Assembly (NCBI GenBank): GCA_964653655.1
Contig: CAZZHG010000032.1
Span: forward strand, 1 to 47,332
Direction of reading: 5' to 3'
Length of the DNA: 47,332 nucleotides
Source of the DNA: CAZZHG01 sp964653655
GTDB taxonomy: Bacteria > Bdellovibrionota > FAC87 > UBA2466
This document shows positions 1 to 8,874 of this stretch, one piece after another. The notes under the pieces were generated by a model. That model searched no databases, had not been told where the DNA came from, and was given only the letters and a program-made list of their open reading frames with translations. Within the stretch, counting starts at the first letter, position 1; every line of letters starts with the position of its first letter. Made by a program: the position numbers and the translations under genes.

Positions 1-1158
1 AGGATCCTCGCTGCACAAAACGGCCTTTTCTTTTTCCGAAGGCGTTCGGCTCCCGGGTTTCAGCAGCCAGTCCGCGCTGGGGTGGCCTTCGGGATTATTC
101 ACGTCATCGTACGTATCGTGGATACCCGCCAAGAGACAGGCATGACTCACCCCAGAATTCTTTGCGAGATAGGCGGCCATTCCCGAACCCTGTGAGTGCC
201 CCCCGACGCGGAGCTTGCTCCACAACACTTTGTCTTGCTCCACGAACTGAATCGGAAAGCGAAAGCCCCTATTTTCTAGATAGGCCGTCAGTTTCTTGAG
301 CCGGTACTCGGCGCTATCGGCGAGAGGCGTATCTTCGATTGAAGTGCCGGCCAGTTCCGATGCGTTCAACGCTACGCCGGTGATCTTATCTTCTCGTACT
401 CGGCCCGCACAATTATCCAGATTCTTGTTCGCCGCGCATTCGTCTTCGTTGATCGCGAACCGATTTGAGTAGGCGAGTTGGATCATCAAATAGCCGCTGG
501 AAGCGCTTTCCTTTAGGAACGATTTGTCCTGGAACTTTCCCGTGCTTTGGCTATAAGGCCGTCCGTAACTTCCCTTGAAATGCACGTAAACGCCCTTCAC
601 CTCGGTTCCAGCCTTTGGAAAAACGACCACGTGGTATCCAAATCCGTAATACTGATCCGCCAACGTCCGGTGTCCGGCGCTGTAGTACGTGTCGCGCGCG
701 TTGGGATCCAACCTAGATGGCTTGATGGCGCAGAGAAAGCCCCCCTCAAAATCCAACGTCGCATCGCAAATCGATTTGTTTGGCTGAATGTACGGAAAGG
801 GCGGACCCCAAATCTTCTTTTGGTACAGTGGAAATCCACTTCGCCGGCCGTTGATATAGAATCCCGCTTCAGTGGGAACTCCACAACCACTGCGTTCCTC
901 GTAAATCCCGCCATCGGACCAGGGGAAACTGTCCACTTTGCAAAGCGGAAAGTCTTTCACCGGGCTCAGGTAGATCGTGTAACACCCAGGGCTCCCTGGC
1001 TGTGGCCAAGCTCCCTCCGGCATGTGGACGTCTCCGCAACGGGTGAGGGCATTCTGCCCTTGCCAGCGGAAGGAAAAAGCACTGGCGGCCGTGTCGGCCC
1101 TTCCATTCGACGAAAGGAAGAGGAATAGGCAGAAAAGTGCCGGCGAGCGAAAGCCCAT
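1..1158 (-). CDS. Secreted alpha/beta-hydrolase-like serine hydrolase, cut by the left edge
   Basis: The reading frame runs open from an ATG at 1158 to base 1, giving 386 codons with the C-terminus outside the window. The N-terminus (MGFRSPALFCLFLFLSS) is a Sec signal peptide. Around residue 322 there is GGHSQGSG, a classic nucleophile elbow G-x-S-x-G with Ser322, followed by a small-residue helix. The protein has several cysteines, which suits a periplasmic or secreted protein. It is therefore probably an esterase or lipase-like enzyme; the substrate cannot be read from the sequence. It lies 78 bp downstream of the amidoligase-like gene on the same strand and may share its transcript. The secreted hydrolase at 35182 has a comparable design, but I did not establish homology. 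Confidence 0.8.
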   Translation of the reverse strand, partial: MGFRSPALFCLFLFLSSNGRADTAASAFSFRWQGQNALTRCGDVHMPEGAWPQPGSPGCYTIYLSPVKDFPLCKVDSFPWSDGGIYEERSGCGVPTEAGFYINGRRSGFPLYQKKIWGPPFPYIQPNKSICDATLDFEGGFLCAIKPSRLDPNARDTYYSAGHRTLADQYYGFGYHVVVFPKAGTEVKGVYVHFKGSYGRPYSQSTGKFQDKSFLKESASSGYLMIQLAYSNRFAINEDECAANKNLDNCAGRVREDKITGVALNASELAGTSIEDTPLADSAEYRLKKLTAYLENRGFRFPIQFVEQDKVLWSKLRVGGHSQGSGMAAYLAKNSGVSHACLLAGIHDTYDDVNNPEGHPSADWLLKPGSRTPSEKEKAVLCSEDP

Positions 1159-1236
1159 GGAGATACTCCGTAAGGCTATATGATAACAACTCCGGAGACC
1201 GCACTCCGCAATTGTGATGAAAAGAACACGATTCGA

Positions 1237-2355
1237 TTAGGCATCGGAGGGGGCCTGGGCCCATCCTTTCTCAAAGAAACTGCGAAACAACGCAGGTTGC
1301 AGACCGGATTCCTCGATAAACTTCTCCGTCTTGCGGCGGGCTTCTTCCGGGCTTGGGGGCTGAGGGCTCGTTTCCAGCGGGATGAGATCTACCTGCCGTT
1401 TCAAATGGTCCAGACGGTGGGTCAGAAGCGCGTAAACCAGAAATAGTTCCCGTTCACTTTCCTGCGGGCGGACGGAACGTAACTCGACCGTCTCCAATTC
1501 AGTGCTGAGGTTGACCGCCATATTGTTCGATTTGGCGAGCACTCCTTCCTTCACCGCCGGGGCCACGATGCGGGCCAGAATTTCCCGGCGTAGTCCCCAC
1601 GCCGAAACCAACTCGCCTCGCGCGAGTGCGGAATCGAACTCCGAGATTATTTTCTGGAATTCCGTCTGATACTTTTCGCCCATGTCATGAATCGTCTTGG
1701 CCTCGCTGGTTTTGCGGCTTCTGAGAAAGGGGCTGTGGAGCTGAGGTTGGTTCCACATCAGGTCGACCACGAAGTTTCGAAAGAGGCGGGCATCTCCCTG
1801 GAAGGCGGACTCGATACCCATGTGTACATGGCCTCCGCCGCCTTCGTCCGCTCTGGGCCGGTGCCCCAATTTCTGCATTTCCTGAAAGACATACTCGATA
1901 GCCTCTTGAGCCTTTAGGGGATAGTCGCGGTACGTTCGGGGAGAGGCGGCGACCTCAATTACGGGCTTACTCTTCCCGTCCGGTTTAAACACCACCCTGA
2001 CGGGGGTGTAGGATTTTTCCCCTGGAAAGGAAACCACGAAGGCATTCGCGGAAAGAAAATCTCCTCTCTCCGAGTCTTTGAGCTCTCCCATTTTGTGTAC
2101 TTCAAAGCCCAGTGCCTTCGCTTGAGCGGAAAAAGCCGCATGTAGACGGGCAAAGGCGTCGCGTTCGCTTAGGTTTCCTCGGTCAAAAGTGAGTTCCGGG
2201 CCGAAGGTGGGATTGGGCGCGTCTTTGGGCCAGGAAAGCGGGTCCGGGAGAGTCGAGGAATCGTGGTGTCTGGCTACCTGGGCGTAGGGACAGGGAGTCT
2301 GCGGCGTCGGAGCGGCCCACGACGAAAGGAGAAGAATTGCGAGCAAAAGTCTCAT
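1237..2355 (-). CDS. Secreted amidoligase-like protein
   Basis: 372 residues with a short signal peptide (MRLLLAILLLSSWA). The fold hints come from three spaced motifs. FGPELTF near residue 52 resembles the FGxExE opening of the glutamine-synthetase-like amidoligase fold. VIEVAASP near residue 140 resembles the metal-binding E-x-x-SP strand. GGGGHVHMG near residues 172-180 matches the H-V-H motif of Amidoligase_2 proteins. That family is thought to form amide bonds ATP-dependently, usually in the cytoplasm, so an exported version is odd; loss of activity or a different role is possible. It lies between the DUF4832 lipoprotein (41 bp upstream) and the serine hydrolase (78 bp downstream) on the same strand. 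The gene is clearly real; the family call is tentative. Confidence 0.75.
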   Translation of the reverse strand: MRLLLAILLLSSWAAPTPQTPCPYAQVARHHDSSTLPDPLSWPKDAPNPTFGPELTFDRGNLSERDAFARLHAAFSAQAKALGFEVHKMGELKDSERGDFLSANAFVVSFPGEKSYTPVRVVFKPDGKSKPVIEVAASPRTYRDYPLKAQEAIEYVFQEMQKLGHRPRADEGGGGHVHMGIESAFQGDARLFRNFVVDLMWNQPQLHSPFLRSRKTSEAKTIHDMGEKYQTEFQKIISEFDSALARGELVSAWGLRREILARIVAPAVKEGVLAKSNNMAVNLSTELETVELRSVRPQESERELFLVYALLTHRLDHLKRQVDLIPLETSPQPPSPEEARRKTEKFIEESGLQPALFRSFFEKGWAQAPSDA

Positions 2356-2396
2356 GCGGCCCTAGTCCGTCGAACCGAGTGTCTTCTTCGTTCCGC

Positions 2397-4055
2397 TCAC
2401 GGCCGCACGGTAATCGTACCGGCCGAGTAAAGCGAGTAGCCCTCGGTGCGGGGGGATACTCTGCCTTCCGAAGCCAAATTGATCGCGGGGCGTCCCGCGG
2501 AATCGACGAGGCCCACGAGCACCTTGTAGTTGCCGGGCGGCAGGTTGTCGGGAACGCGAAACCGCGAGGTTAAACGATGGGGGCCTTGGGGGCCGAGGGA
2601 CCAGTCGGTAGCCGGAAATCGATCGCGTCCGAGGGGGATGCTCGTGCCCAAAGTTTCGTTCTTTAACTCCATCGTGAAGTAGGCCGGGAAGTAGAGCTTG
2701 CTCACCCCTCGTTGCCACCAGGCGTGTTGGACCGAAAAGGTTTGCCCGGGCCGCACGGCCCCGGGGTACTCCGCGGATTCCAAGTAGAGACGGTAGCCAG
2801 CTCGTTTCTGAAAGTACTCGGCGAGGGTTTCCCCCGCATTCGGGCCGGGCTTATTGAGCGACGCTCCCACGAACCATCCGAGGTAGTCGACCTTGTAGGA
2901 GTAGAGTCCCTCGTCGATAGCGCCCTTGGTGTCGTTGACCGGAACCGTGGAATTTGCATTCGCATAAAAGTATTCCAACCCACCGCCGTCCCAGTCTCCC
3001 CACTCGCCCCGAAAGGAGCGCCAGGGTCGGTAACTGTCGATAGCCACCTTGTCCCAGTATCCGATGTATCCCTGATTGCAGATGCCGATGCACTTTCGAA
3101 CCATGTCGGCTCCCTGTTGAACGGCATGATTAACGCCGCTTTCGCCCAGCTGATAAAACAGCGCGCTAATCTCGGTGCGAAACGGAGCGAAGCTTCCCGC
3201 CGCTCCCGGCAAGAGCGCGAAGTACCAGTCGACAAAACCCTTTAGGACGGTCTCTTTGACCGCGGGCGACGTCCAGGGAAACTCCGAGTGCCACTCTCCC
3301 CATAATCCATAGTTCGAGATCTCAATGGCCTCGATGGTGTCCACCCAGTCGGGTTCGGATTTCCATTTATCCGATAGCGCCCTTAGGAAACGGAAGTAAC
3401 TCGTGGTGTAAGCGGAGCTCGCATAGTCCGGTTCGAAGATCCAGCCGGCGTTCCCGTTGTAAGGGTTGTGAGTGTTGCTGATCTTTTGTCCGTACCAGGT
3501 GGATATCCAACGCCCGGATCCCGGCAATTGGATGTACCAGTAGGGAACTTGCATCCGGTTCATGGTCGACGAAGTCGGATCGACGCTGTTCAGAGCGAAA
3601 CGCAGCTTCCTGCCCTTCGATTTGGCGAACCGAACCAGGTTCCCCAGGGGCGCCCAGTTGAACTGGTTAAAGCCCGGCTGGAGATCCGCCCAGGTGATCA
3701 TGTTGGTGAAGTAGGCGCTGGCTAGCGGAGTGTCGTCCACCCAGTCCGGGTGAAAAATGTCGTTGATGTAGGGAAGCCAACCCATCCCGCGGTTGGGAAA
3801 GGCCGTGGTGAGCTCCTTGAAGACTATGCGTTGTGTCCGCGGAGCAGAGGCGGCTCCGAAGGCCAGCGGCCGGGTAGCCTCGTTGGCGATCACGGGTTGG
3901 GTTGCTTGGGTCGTTTGAGTCGCTTGGGTCGACCCACCTCCGACGACCAACGGCCGGGGACCATCCTTCGAATCTTCCGATGACGGGGAAAGGATACAGC
4001 CGCTCATTAGGGGCGCGACAATGAAAGGAAACAGCCAGACAGTCGCCGTCTTCAA
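2397..4055 (-). CDS. DUF4832-type glycoside-hydrolase-like lipoprotein
   Basis: 552 residues. The N-terminus ends in LMSGC with a lipobox Cys at residue 20, so it is probably lipid-anchored. A Thr/Gln-rich linker follows (TQATQTTQATQ). The body reads like the TIM-barrel glycosidase-like family with a C-terminal DUF4832 beta domain: FPNRGMGW near the start of the barrel, WADLQPGFNQFNW (a W-x-x-L-E/Q-P...F-x-W strand), and near the end LPPGNYKVLVGLVDSAGRP, typical of DUF4832. These proteins are predicted extracellular carbohydrate hydrolases of unknown substrate. It is the first gene of a possible three-gene minus-strand unit. Confidence 0.8.
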   Translation of the reverse strand: MKTATVWLFPFIVAPLMSGCILSPSSEDSKDGPRPLVVGGGSTQATQTTQATQPVIANEATRPLAFGAASAPRTQRIVFKELTTAFPNRGMGWLPYINDIFHPDWVDDTPLASAYFTNMITWADLQPGFNQFNWAPLGNLVRFAKSKGRKLRFALNSVDPTSSTMNRMQVPYWYIQLPGSGRWISTWYGQKISNTHNPYNGNAGWIFEPDYASSAYTTSYFRFLRALSDKWKSEPDWVDTIEAIEISNYGLWGEWHSEFPWTSPAVKETVLKGFVDWYFALLPGAAGSFAPFRTEISALFYQLGESGVNHAVQQGADMVRKCIGICNQGYIGYWDKVAIDSYRPWRSFRGEWGDWDGGGLEYFYANANSTVPVNDTKGAIDEGLYSYKVDYLGWFVGASLNKPGPNAGETLAEYFQKRAGYRLYLESAEYPGAVRPGQTFSVQHAWWQRGVSKLYFPAYFTMELKNETLGTSIPLGRDRFPATDWSLGPQGPHRLTSRFRVPDNLPPGNYKVLVGLVDSAGRPAINLASEGRVSPRTEGYSLYSAGTITVRP

Positions 4056-4208
4056 AGCAGGCTCCTTGGCACTTGGTTAAGGTGGGTGGCCTTCTAATGT
4101 AGCGCAAAAAAGGGGAGGAAAAATGAATGGATTAAGACGTTGAAAAGGTGACGGAATTTGCGCGAGCTCAGAGTAGCGGTCGCGCTGCCTTCCGATTAGA
4201 ATCCCCGC

Positions 4209-4859
4209 ATGCGGCGACTCTTGCTACTGCTACCCCTACTTCATTGTTCATGTGCCGTTTTGCATCGGCACCGAAGTTTCTATTTCGATAGGGATCAGCC
4301 GATGCCCCAAGGGGTGAAACCCGCTTGCGCGGAATCGGGATCCTACGGCGACATCGCCGAGTTGATTTACAAGACGGGGCGAATTCGGATGCACGTGAAG
4401 TACCAGGCGAGCGCCGGGTTGGTGGGACCGATGATGGTTCCCTTCATTCCGGGCGCGTTCTTTGGCGGTAGGGATTACCGGGTACTCATCCTCGACGTCG
4501 AGATGGACGGGCTGGGCGGGGTCGTGAAACGAGGTCAGATTACGGTTCGCGCCGATGAGGAACCCAAATGGCTCGTTCCGCGCGTGCCCGTTCTTCCCGA
4601 TGGCTTCGAAGATCAGGCGAGGGCCGCCGAGCGTCCGATGGGAAGTTACGACACGCTCGCTTTCGACATGCCCGAGGGCGACTGGCCGCACAAGCTGACC
4701 GTTGCCTTAGAGGGGATGAAGATCGACGGGCAGTTGCAGGAACGCAGAGAGGTGACTCTCTTTCAGAGAGGGCCGCTTCATTACATTCCCGTCGCGATGA
4801 TGCACGCCGATTATCCCTACACGTCTCTTCCCTGCGCCGATAACCGCAGGCCCGAATAG
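4209..4859 (+). CDS. Exported hypothetical protein, possible lipoprotein
   Basis: 216 residues, not recognised. The N-terminus MRRLLLLLPLLHCSC is a hydrophobic export signal; the Cys after it could be lipidated, but the residue before it is not a textbook lipobox. The rest looks beta-rich (YRVLILDVEMDGLGGVVKRGQITV) with hydrophobic stretches such as VGPMMVPFIPGAFFGG. The start is the first ATG after a short spacer and gives the full signal. It is divergent from the DUF4832 gene, with 153 bp between them in which I see no clear regulatory signature. Confidence 0.7.
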   Translation: MRRLLLLLPLLHCSCAVLHRHRSFYFDRDQPMPQGVKPACAESGSYGDIAELIYKTGRIRMHVKYQASAGLVGPMMVPFIPGAFFGGRDYRVLILDVEMDGLGGVVKRGQITVRADEEPKWLVPRVPVLPDGFEDQARAAERPMGSYDTLAFDMPEGDWPHKLTVALEGMKIDGQLQERREVTLFQRGPLHYIPVAMMHADYPYTSLPCADNRRPE

Positions 4860-5056
4860 CGGCCTCCTTTACTCCGCTTTCTCGATTTGACGCTAGGGTT
4901 GGGGGGCATTCGGGAGGTGTCTTACCCGAAATCACCCGGTGGAAAAAACTCTCCATCCGATTTGACGGCGCGACGCTAACCCCTTAAAAGGCCACATATA
5001 GTTTTTTGGACAATTTGCCGACCTCGCGAATTTGGACGTTGGTGACTGGAGAGGCA

Positions 5057-5326
5057 ATGAAAGCGCTTCGTTTCGAGGCCTGGAAACAGGCTCCCGTACT
5101 TCGAGAAATTCCCATTCCCGAGCCCGGGCCCGGTGAGGTCCTTATCAAGGTAGGCGGTTCCGGCGCCTGTCACTCCGACATGCACATCATGGAAGCTCCC
5201 GCTGGAAAGTCGGAGTGGAAGCTCCCTTTCACCCTGGGCCACGAGACCGCCGGTGTCCGGCTCATGATGCCGGATTCTTTGGCATACGAAGGGGGTTCGG
5301 TACTCATCCCCGGCCGAATAGCGTGA
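5057..5326 (+). pseudogene. Fragment of a zinc-dependent alcohol dehydrogenase (N-terminal GroES-like part only)
   Basis: From the ATG at 5057 (AGAGG just upstream) the product starts MKALRFEAWKQAPVLREIPIP and continues EPGPGEVLIKVGGSGACHSDMH, then LPFTLGHETAGV. These are the N-terminal beta strands, the catalytic zinc ligand Cys in GACHSD and the GHE motif of medium-chain dehydrogenases. Immediately after GHETAGV the homology stops and 17 unrelated residues lead to a stop. Intact members have about 340 residues with a Rossmann domain, all absent here. This looks like a gene truncated by deletion. The stop lies one base before the convergent VF530 gene ends. Confidence 0.8.
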
Positions 5327-5327
5327 G

Positions 5328-5579
5328 TTACTTGCTCCGCTTGCCGGAGTCGGAGCCGGTATCCCCGGCCCGGAAGCTTCGGTAGAGCCCCTCCACCTTC
5401 TCTCGCGCCCAGGGCGTACGTCTCAGAAATTTCAGACTGGATTTGACGCTCGGGTTGTTCGCGAAGCAGTTTAGCCGAATCCTTCGCGCGAGCTCCACCC
5501 AGCCGTGATGTTCCACGAGCTCCGTGAGCATGCGTTCGAGCGTTACTCCCTCAAGCGGGTTGTTAGGGTTGGCGGGCAT
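5328..5579 (-). CDS. VF530 family (DUF2132) small DNA-binding protein
   Basis: 83 residues. The sequence NNPLEGVTLERMLTELVEHH, then GWVELARRIRLNCFANNPSV, then KSSLKFLRRTPWAREKVEGLY is highly characteristic of the VF530 family, a compact helical double-stranded-DNA-binding domain found in many proteobacteria. The length matches the family. It begins 6 bp after the radical SAM gene on the same strand, so the two are probably co-transcribed. The biological role of VF530 proteins is poorly known. Confidence 0.9.
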   Translation of the reverse strand: MPANPNNPLEGVTLERMLTELVEHHGWVELARRIRLNCFANNPSVKSSLKFLRRTPWAREKVEGLYRSFRAGDTGSDSGKRSK

Positions 5580-5585
5580 GAGGGT

Positions 5586-7319
5586 TCAGGCGGCTCTTTT
5601 CTTCGTGTCGACGAGAGTGCGCGGTTGTTCGTGCTCTTTTCGAAGCAGCGGGACGACGCTCTTGGATTGAATCTCGCTCGCGTTCGAAGAGACGAGCGGC
5701 GTGACGCCCTGCTGGGCCCTTTGCTCGCGGACGGAGCGGAAGATGACGTCCCAATCCCGCAGCAAAGCGCGCTCCTCGCCGCCGGAAATCCAGCGCCGGC
5801 CGCTCAGCCACACTTTCACGGTGGTCCAAAGATTCGCGGCGCCGTTGCGAAACGCGGTCTGCAGTTTGGTGTCGTGGCCATCGCCTTGAAACAGGCCGCT
5901 CAGGCCTCTCCAAACATGGCTAAAGAGTCCGCCCGAACCCCGGACATTTCCGTAGAAACGTCTGTAGAGGCGGATTTTCCAGAGCGTCAGATCCAGACGG
6001 GAGAGGGAGTCGCTGTAGCTTTGAGTGGGAACGAAGGCGAGGCCGTGCAGGATATGGCGGAAGTAATGCTGATCGATCCGGATTTTTCCCGCGTCGTAGA
6101 GGCTGTTGAAAAGCTCCGTGCCGGGAAGGGCCATGTAAAACCCGAGTGAGAGATCCGTGACGCCGCTTTTGGCGGCGCTATCCAGGAAGCCGAGGTTCTC
6201 GGACAGCGATTTCTTCGTGTCGTGAGGAAAGCCAAGCACGAGAAAGAGGGAAACATTGAGCCCCTCCCGGGTGGCGGCCTCGATGCTCTTGAAGAGTTTC
6301 TCCCGGGGCATCTGCTTCTTGATTAACTTTCGCGTCTCATCCGATCCGGACTCCGGCGCGTAGTTCATGCTCACCATGCCGGACTGCTTGAGGAGCCGCG
6401 CGACTTCGGTGTCGACCACTTCGCAGCGGGTGCCGGTGGGAAACTGCCAGGTGATCTTTAGGCCGCGGTTCAAAATCTCTTTGCAGAAGGCGACCACCCA
6501 ATCCTTGCGGATAATGGCGGTGAGATCCTCGAAAGGAAAATTTCCGGCCCCGTACGTCTTCACGTAGTGCTCGATCTCGTCCACCACTTTGGCGGGCGTT
6601 CTCGGAATCCAACTGGTCGTCCACATGTTGGGGGAGGAGCAGTACGTGCACTGGTAGGGGCAGCCTCTCGTCGATAAAATGGGAACGGTGACCGCGCCCG
6701 TGTAGAGCCCGCCCGATAGACGGTGAGCGTGGTACTTGGCGATGTCGAATAGATGCCACGCGGGAAGGGGGATGGAATCCACGTCCTTCTTGCGCACGCG
6801 CCGCGCGTTTACCTGAATGCGATCGCCCTCGCGAAAGGCAACGCCCGGAACTCCGGCAAGCGGCTTGCGCTTCCTCATGGCCTGCCACAGCTCGATGACG
6901 GTTTCCTCGCCCTCGCCGAGAACCAGAGCGTCGGCTTGCGAAGTCATCAAGCTGAACTCCGGCATGGCGGTGACATGCTCTCCGCCCACCACCACGAAAG
7001 CGTTCGGCCTGCGTTCCTTGATGAGCTGGATGAGCCGCACGACAATCGGCCACTCGTGGGTGAAGATGGCGCTGATGCCGACGAAATCGACCTTCTCCGG
7101 AACCCGGTCGGCGATCTCCTCGAGAGTCAGGCCGACGAGAAATCCCTTCGAGTAACGGGTGAACTGAGACGGCGCATCGGCCACCGCGTCCACGACCCGC
7201 ACTTCGCCGCCGGCGGACTCCAGCGCGCCCGCGATGTAGGCTAGGCCGAGCGGCAGGGCAATGGAGGTCGTCGCGAGACGTGCGTACTCGACCGGAGGAG
7301 GGCGAACCAGAAGGATCAT
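5586..7319 (-). CDS. B12-binding domain radical SAM protein
   Basis: 577 residues. The N-terminal 150 residues form a cobalamin-binding-type Rossmann domain (MILLVRPP, then LPLGLAYIAGALESAG and VDFVGISAIFTHEW). The radical SAM cluster motif C-x3-C-x2-C is in TRGCPYQCTYCSSP near residues 220-227, and coordinates the [4Fe-4S] cluster that cleaves S-adenosylmethionine. Downstream are the usual helper elements (NYAPESGSDETR and LGFPHDTKKSL). The family includes methyltransferases and cyclases such as BchE-like, HpnP-like and oxidoreductase types; the substrate here is not recognisable. It is followed 6 bp later by the VF530 gene. The start is the first in-frame ATG and gives the full N-terminal strand. 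Confidence 0.92.
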   Translation of the reverse strand: MILLVRPPPVEYARLATTSIALPLGLAYIAGALESAGGEVRVVDAVADAPSQFTRYSKGFLVGLTLEEIADRVPEKVDFVGISAIFTHEWPIVVRLIQLIKERRPNAFVVVGGEHVTAMPEFSLMTSQADALVLGEGEETVIELWQAMRKRKPLAGVPGVAFREGDRIQVNARRVRKKDVDSIPLPAWHLFDIAKYHAHRLSGGLYTGAVTVPILSTRGCPYQCTYCSSPNMWTTSWIPRTPAKVVDEIEHYVKTYGAGNFPFEDLTAIIRKDWVVAFCKEILNRGLKITWQFPTGTRCEVVDTEVARLLKQSGMVSMNYAPESGSDETRKLIKKQMPREKLFKSIEAATREGLNVSLFLVLGFPHDTKKSLSENLGFLDSAAKSGVTDLSLGFYMALPGTELFNSLYDAGKIRIDQHYFRHILHGLAFVPTQSYSDSLSRLDLTLWKIRLYRRFYGNVRGSGGLFSHVWRGLSGLFQGDGHDTKLQTAFRNGAANLWTTVKVWLSGRRWISGGEERALLRDWDVIFRSVREQRAQQGVTPLVSSNASEIQSKSVVPLLRKEHEQPRTLVDTKKRAA

Positions 7320-7443
7320 CCCTTACTTATCGGCACTTATCCCGCCTGAAGTGAGTGGCGGCGCGCGCTGCGGCAAGGACCCTTGACGTCCATCCTTCTG
7401 TTTTCAATAGTGCAGGCCTGTAGAGTTCCGCAGTGAGGCAACT

Positions 7444-7839
7444 ATGTGCAAGACCATCAAACAGAAAGTGAAGTTCGCCGCGCCCCCTAAGGTCGTCTAT
7501 CAGCTGCTCGCCGATTCCAAGTTGCACAGCACCGTCACGAGACACACGGCGAAGATCAGCCGGAAAGTCGGCGGAACGTTTTCCGCTTACTCGGGCTACA
7601 TCAAGGGCATCAACGTCGACCTCGTTCCCGGAAAGAGAATCGTTCAGGCGTGGCGCTCGAGGGAGTTTCCGGCGGGCATCTTTTCGATGGCGACTTTCAA
7701 CCTTACCCCCACCAAGAACGGCGGCACTGAGCTCGTGCTGATTCACAGGGGAGTTCCGAAGCCGCTGATTGCGGCGCTCGAAAAAGGCTGGCGCAAGTCT
7801 TACTGGGACTTGATGAAGCGCTACCTCGCGAAGCGGTGA
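7444..7839 (+). CDS. SRPBCC/AHSA1-like domain protein
   Basis: 131 residues. KQKVKFAAPPKVVYQLLADSK followed by GGTFSAYSGYIKGINVDLVPG, IVQAWRS and FNLTPTKNGGTELVLIHRGV is the standard layout of the AHSA1 (Aha1-like) branch of the START/SRPBCC ligand-binding fold. It ends with the amphipathic helix GWRKSYWDLMKRYL. Such proteins bind hydrophobic ligands or act as small chaperone-like domains; the ligand is unknown. Its 3' end overlaps the convergent nucleotidyltransferase-fold gene by 19 bp. Confidence 0.88.
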   Translation: MCKTIKQKVKFAAPPKVVYQLLADSKLHSTVTRHTAKISRKVGGTFSAYSGYIKGINVDLVPGKRIVQAWRSREFPAGIFSMATFNLTPTKNGGTELVLIHRGVPKPLIAALEKGWRKSYWDLMKRYLAKR

Positions 7840-8795
7840 GCCTTCTTCCCGGCCACGCCCGCCCAGTCGCAGGCCGCCCGGTGAGCGAGTTCGTATATGG
7901 GGGAAGCTTGCTCGAATAACTCCGTCCGTTCGTCTCCGGCGATTTGGCGTTTTTCGATTATCCAGCGGACGAGCTTTTCCCGGCGAGCCGCCGGAGTCTG
8001 GGTTGCTTTGAAGGGAGGAAGCTCCAGCGCCGAGAGATCCCACCCCTTCATTCGCCCGAAGCGCCTGAAAAAATCCCGCGCCTCTTTCTTGAAGGCCCCC
8101 TCGGCGTCCTTCAATTGCTCTCCCTGGGGTCCCTGATAGTAGCGCAGGGCATGAATCTCCGCTTCGGCGATGGCGTCCACCCACTGGCTAATGCTTTGTC
8201 CTGCCGCCACAGCCTCTCTGACCTTGGTCGAGGAGGTGACGGTGGCCGGCTTGAAGCCTACGACGAATTCCACATTCTTTTGCGCCGACATGTCCGGAAT
8301 CGTCGAGCCTTCCCTAGGGAAGATGAGGTGTGTCACGTTGGCCGGAAGGCCTCTGGTGCGGGCGGGATCGACTCGATCTCCTCCCATCAGGAGATAAACG
8401 GTGCGGTTGGGATCGGCGCCGGTAATTTCGAAGAGCCTCTTCGGCGGATTGAAGTCCGAGATGACCTCCACCTTACCCGCGGTCTCCGGATGGCCATCGA
8501 AGACTCGTTGGGCGAGGGCGACTCTTTCGCCGGTGGAAAGATTGTAGTCCTTCTCGCCGTACGGACCGATGTACACGTAGACTTTCGTAAGTTGCTTCAG
8601 CCGAATGGCGGTCTCGACGATCTCGTAGTGCCCCTTCGTCAGGGGGTCGAAGGAGCCAGGGAAAAATCCGACCGGGGGCGCGGCTCCAGTCTCGGCTTGG
8701 GCGAAAAGCGAAAGCGCCGATAGCAAAAGCACCAGCGCGAGCCGCACCCATGAATACCGTCCGTATTCAGCTTCGATTTTCTTTCGAGGTTCCAA
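7821..8795 (-). CDS. Exported nucleotidyltransferase-fold protein (phosphopantetheine/nicotinate adenylyltransferase-like)
   Basis: About 324 residues from a TTG at 8795, chosen because a strong sigma-54 promoter lies at 8821-8836 (predicted +1 about 8810) and a Shine-Dalgarno GGAGAAGGG sits between them. A GTG at 8747 is the alternative. Residues near 16-35 form a signal peptide (LALVLLLSALSLFAQA). Directly after it comes GFFPGSFDPLTKGHYEIVE, the GSFDPxTxGH nucleotide-binding signature of cytidylyltransferase-like enzymes such as CoaD and NadD, followed by YIGPYGEKDYN. The C-terminal half is helical and not recognised. The whole protein is longer than CoaD (about 160 residues). An exported enzyme of this fold is unusual. 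Confidence 0.8.
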   Translation of the reverse strand: MEPRKKIEAEYGRYSWVRLALVLLLSALSLFAQAETGAAPPVGFFPGSFDPLTKGHYEIVETAIRLKQLTKVYVYIGPYGEKDYNLSTGERVALAQRVFDGHPETAGKVEVISDFNPPKRLFEITGADPNRTVYLLMGGDRVDPARTRGLPANVTHLIFPREGSTIPDMSAQKNVEFVVGFKPATVTSSTKVREAVAAGQSISQWVDAIAEAEIHALRYYQGPQGEQLKDAEGAFKKEARDFFRRFGRMKGWDLSALELPPFKATQTPAARREKLVRWIIEKRQIAGDERTELFEQASPIYELAHRAACDWAGVAGKKAHRFAR

Positions 8796-8820
8796 GACAG
8801 CCCTTCTCCGCGATGGGTAT

Positions 8821-8836
8821 TGCAAGGGGCACTCCA
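8821..8836 (-). promoter_or_regulatory. Sigma-54 promoter for the exported nucleotidyltransferase-fold gene
   Basis: On the minus strand TGGAGTGCCCCTTGCA: GG and GC 10 bp apart with consensus TTGCA. The predicted +1 near 8810 lies just before GGAGAAGGG and the TTG at 8795. A candidate activator motif, CCCAGAAACGTCCC on the minus strand, is at 8875-8888. This is the left border of the sigma-54 island. Confidence 0.78.
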
Positions 8837-8874
8837 CCGCCCGCCCGTACGCAAACCACGTTCTTGGCATTAAC

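Noticed and set aside
7332..7347. GG-N10-GC spacing on the minus strand before the radical SAM gene (AGGCGGGATAAGTGCC)
   Set aside because: Spacing fits sigma-54, but both boxes deviate from consensus, it would start transcription at the ATG, and there is no activator motif nearby.
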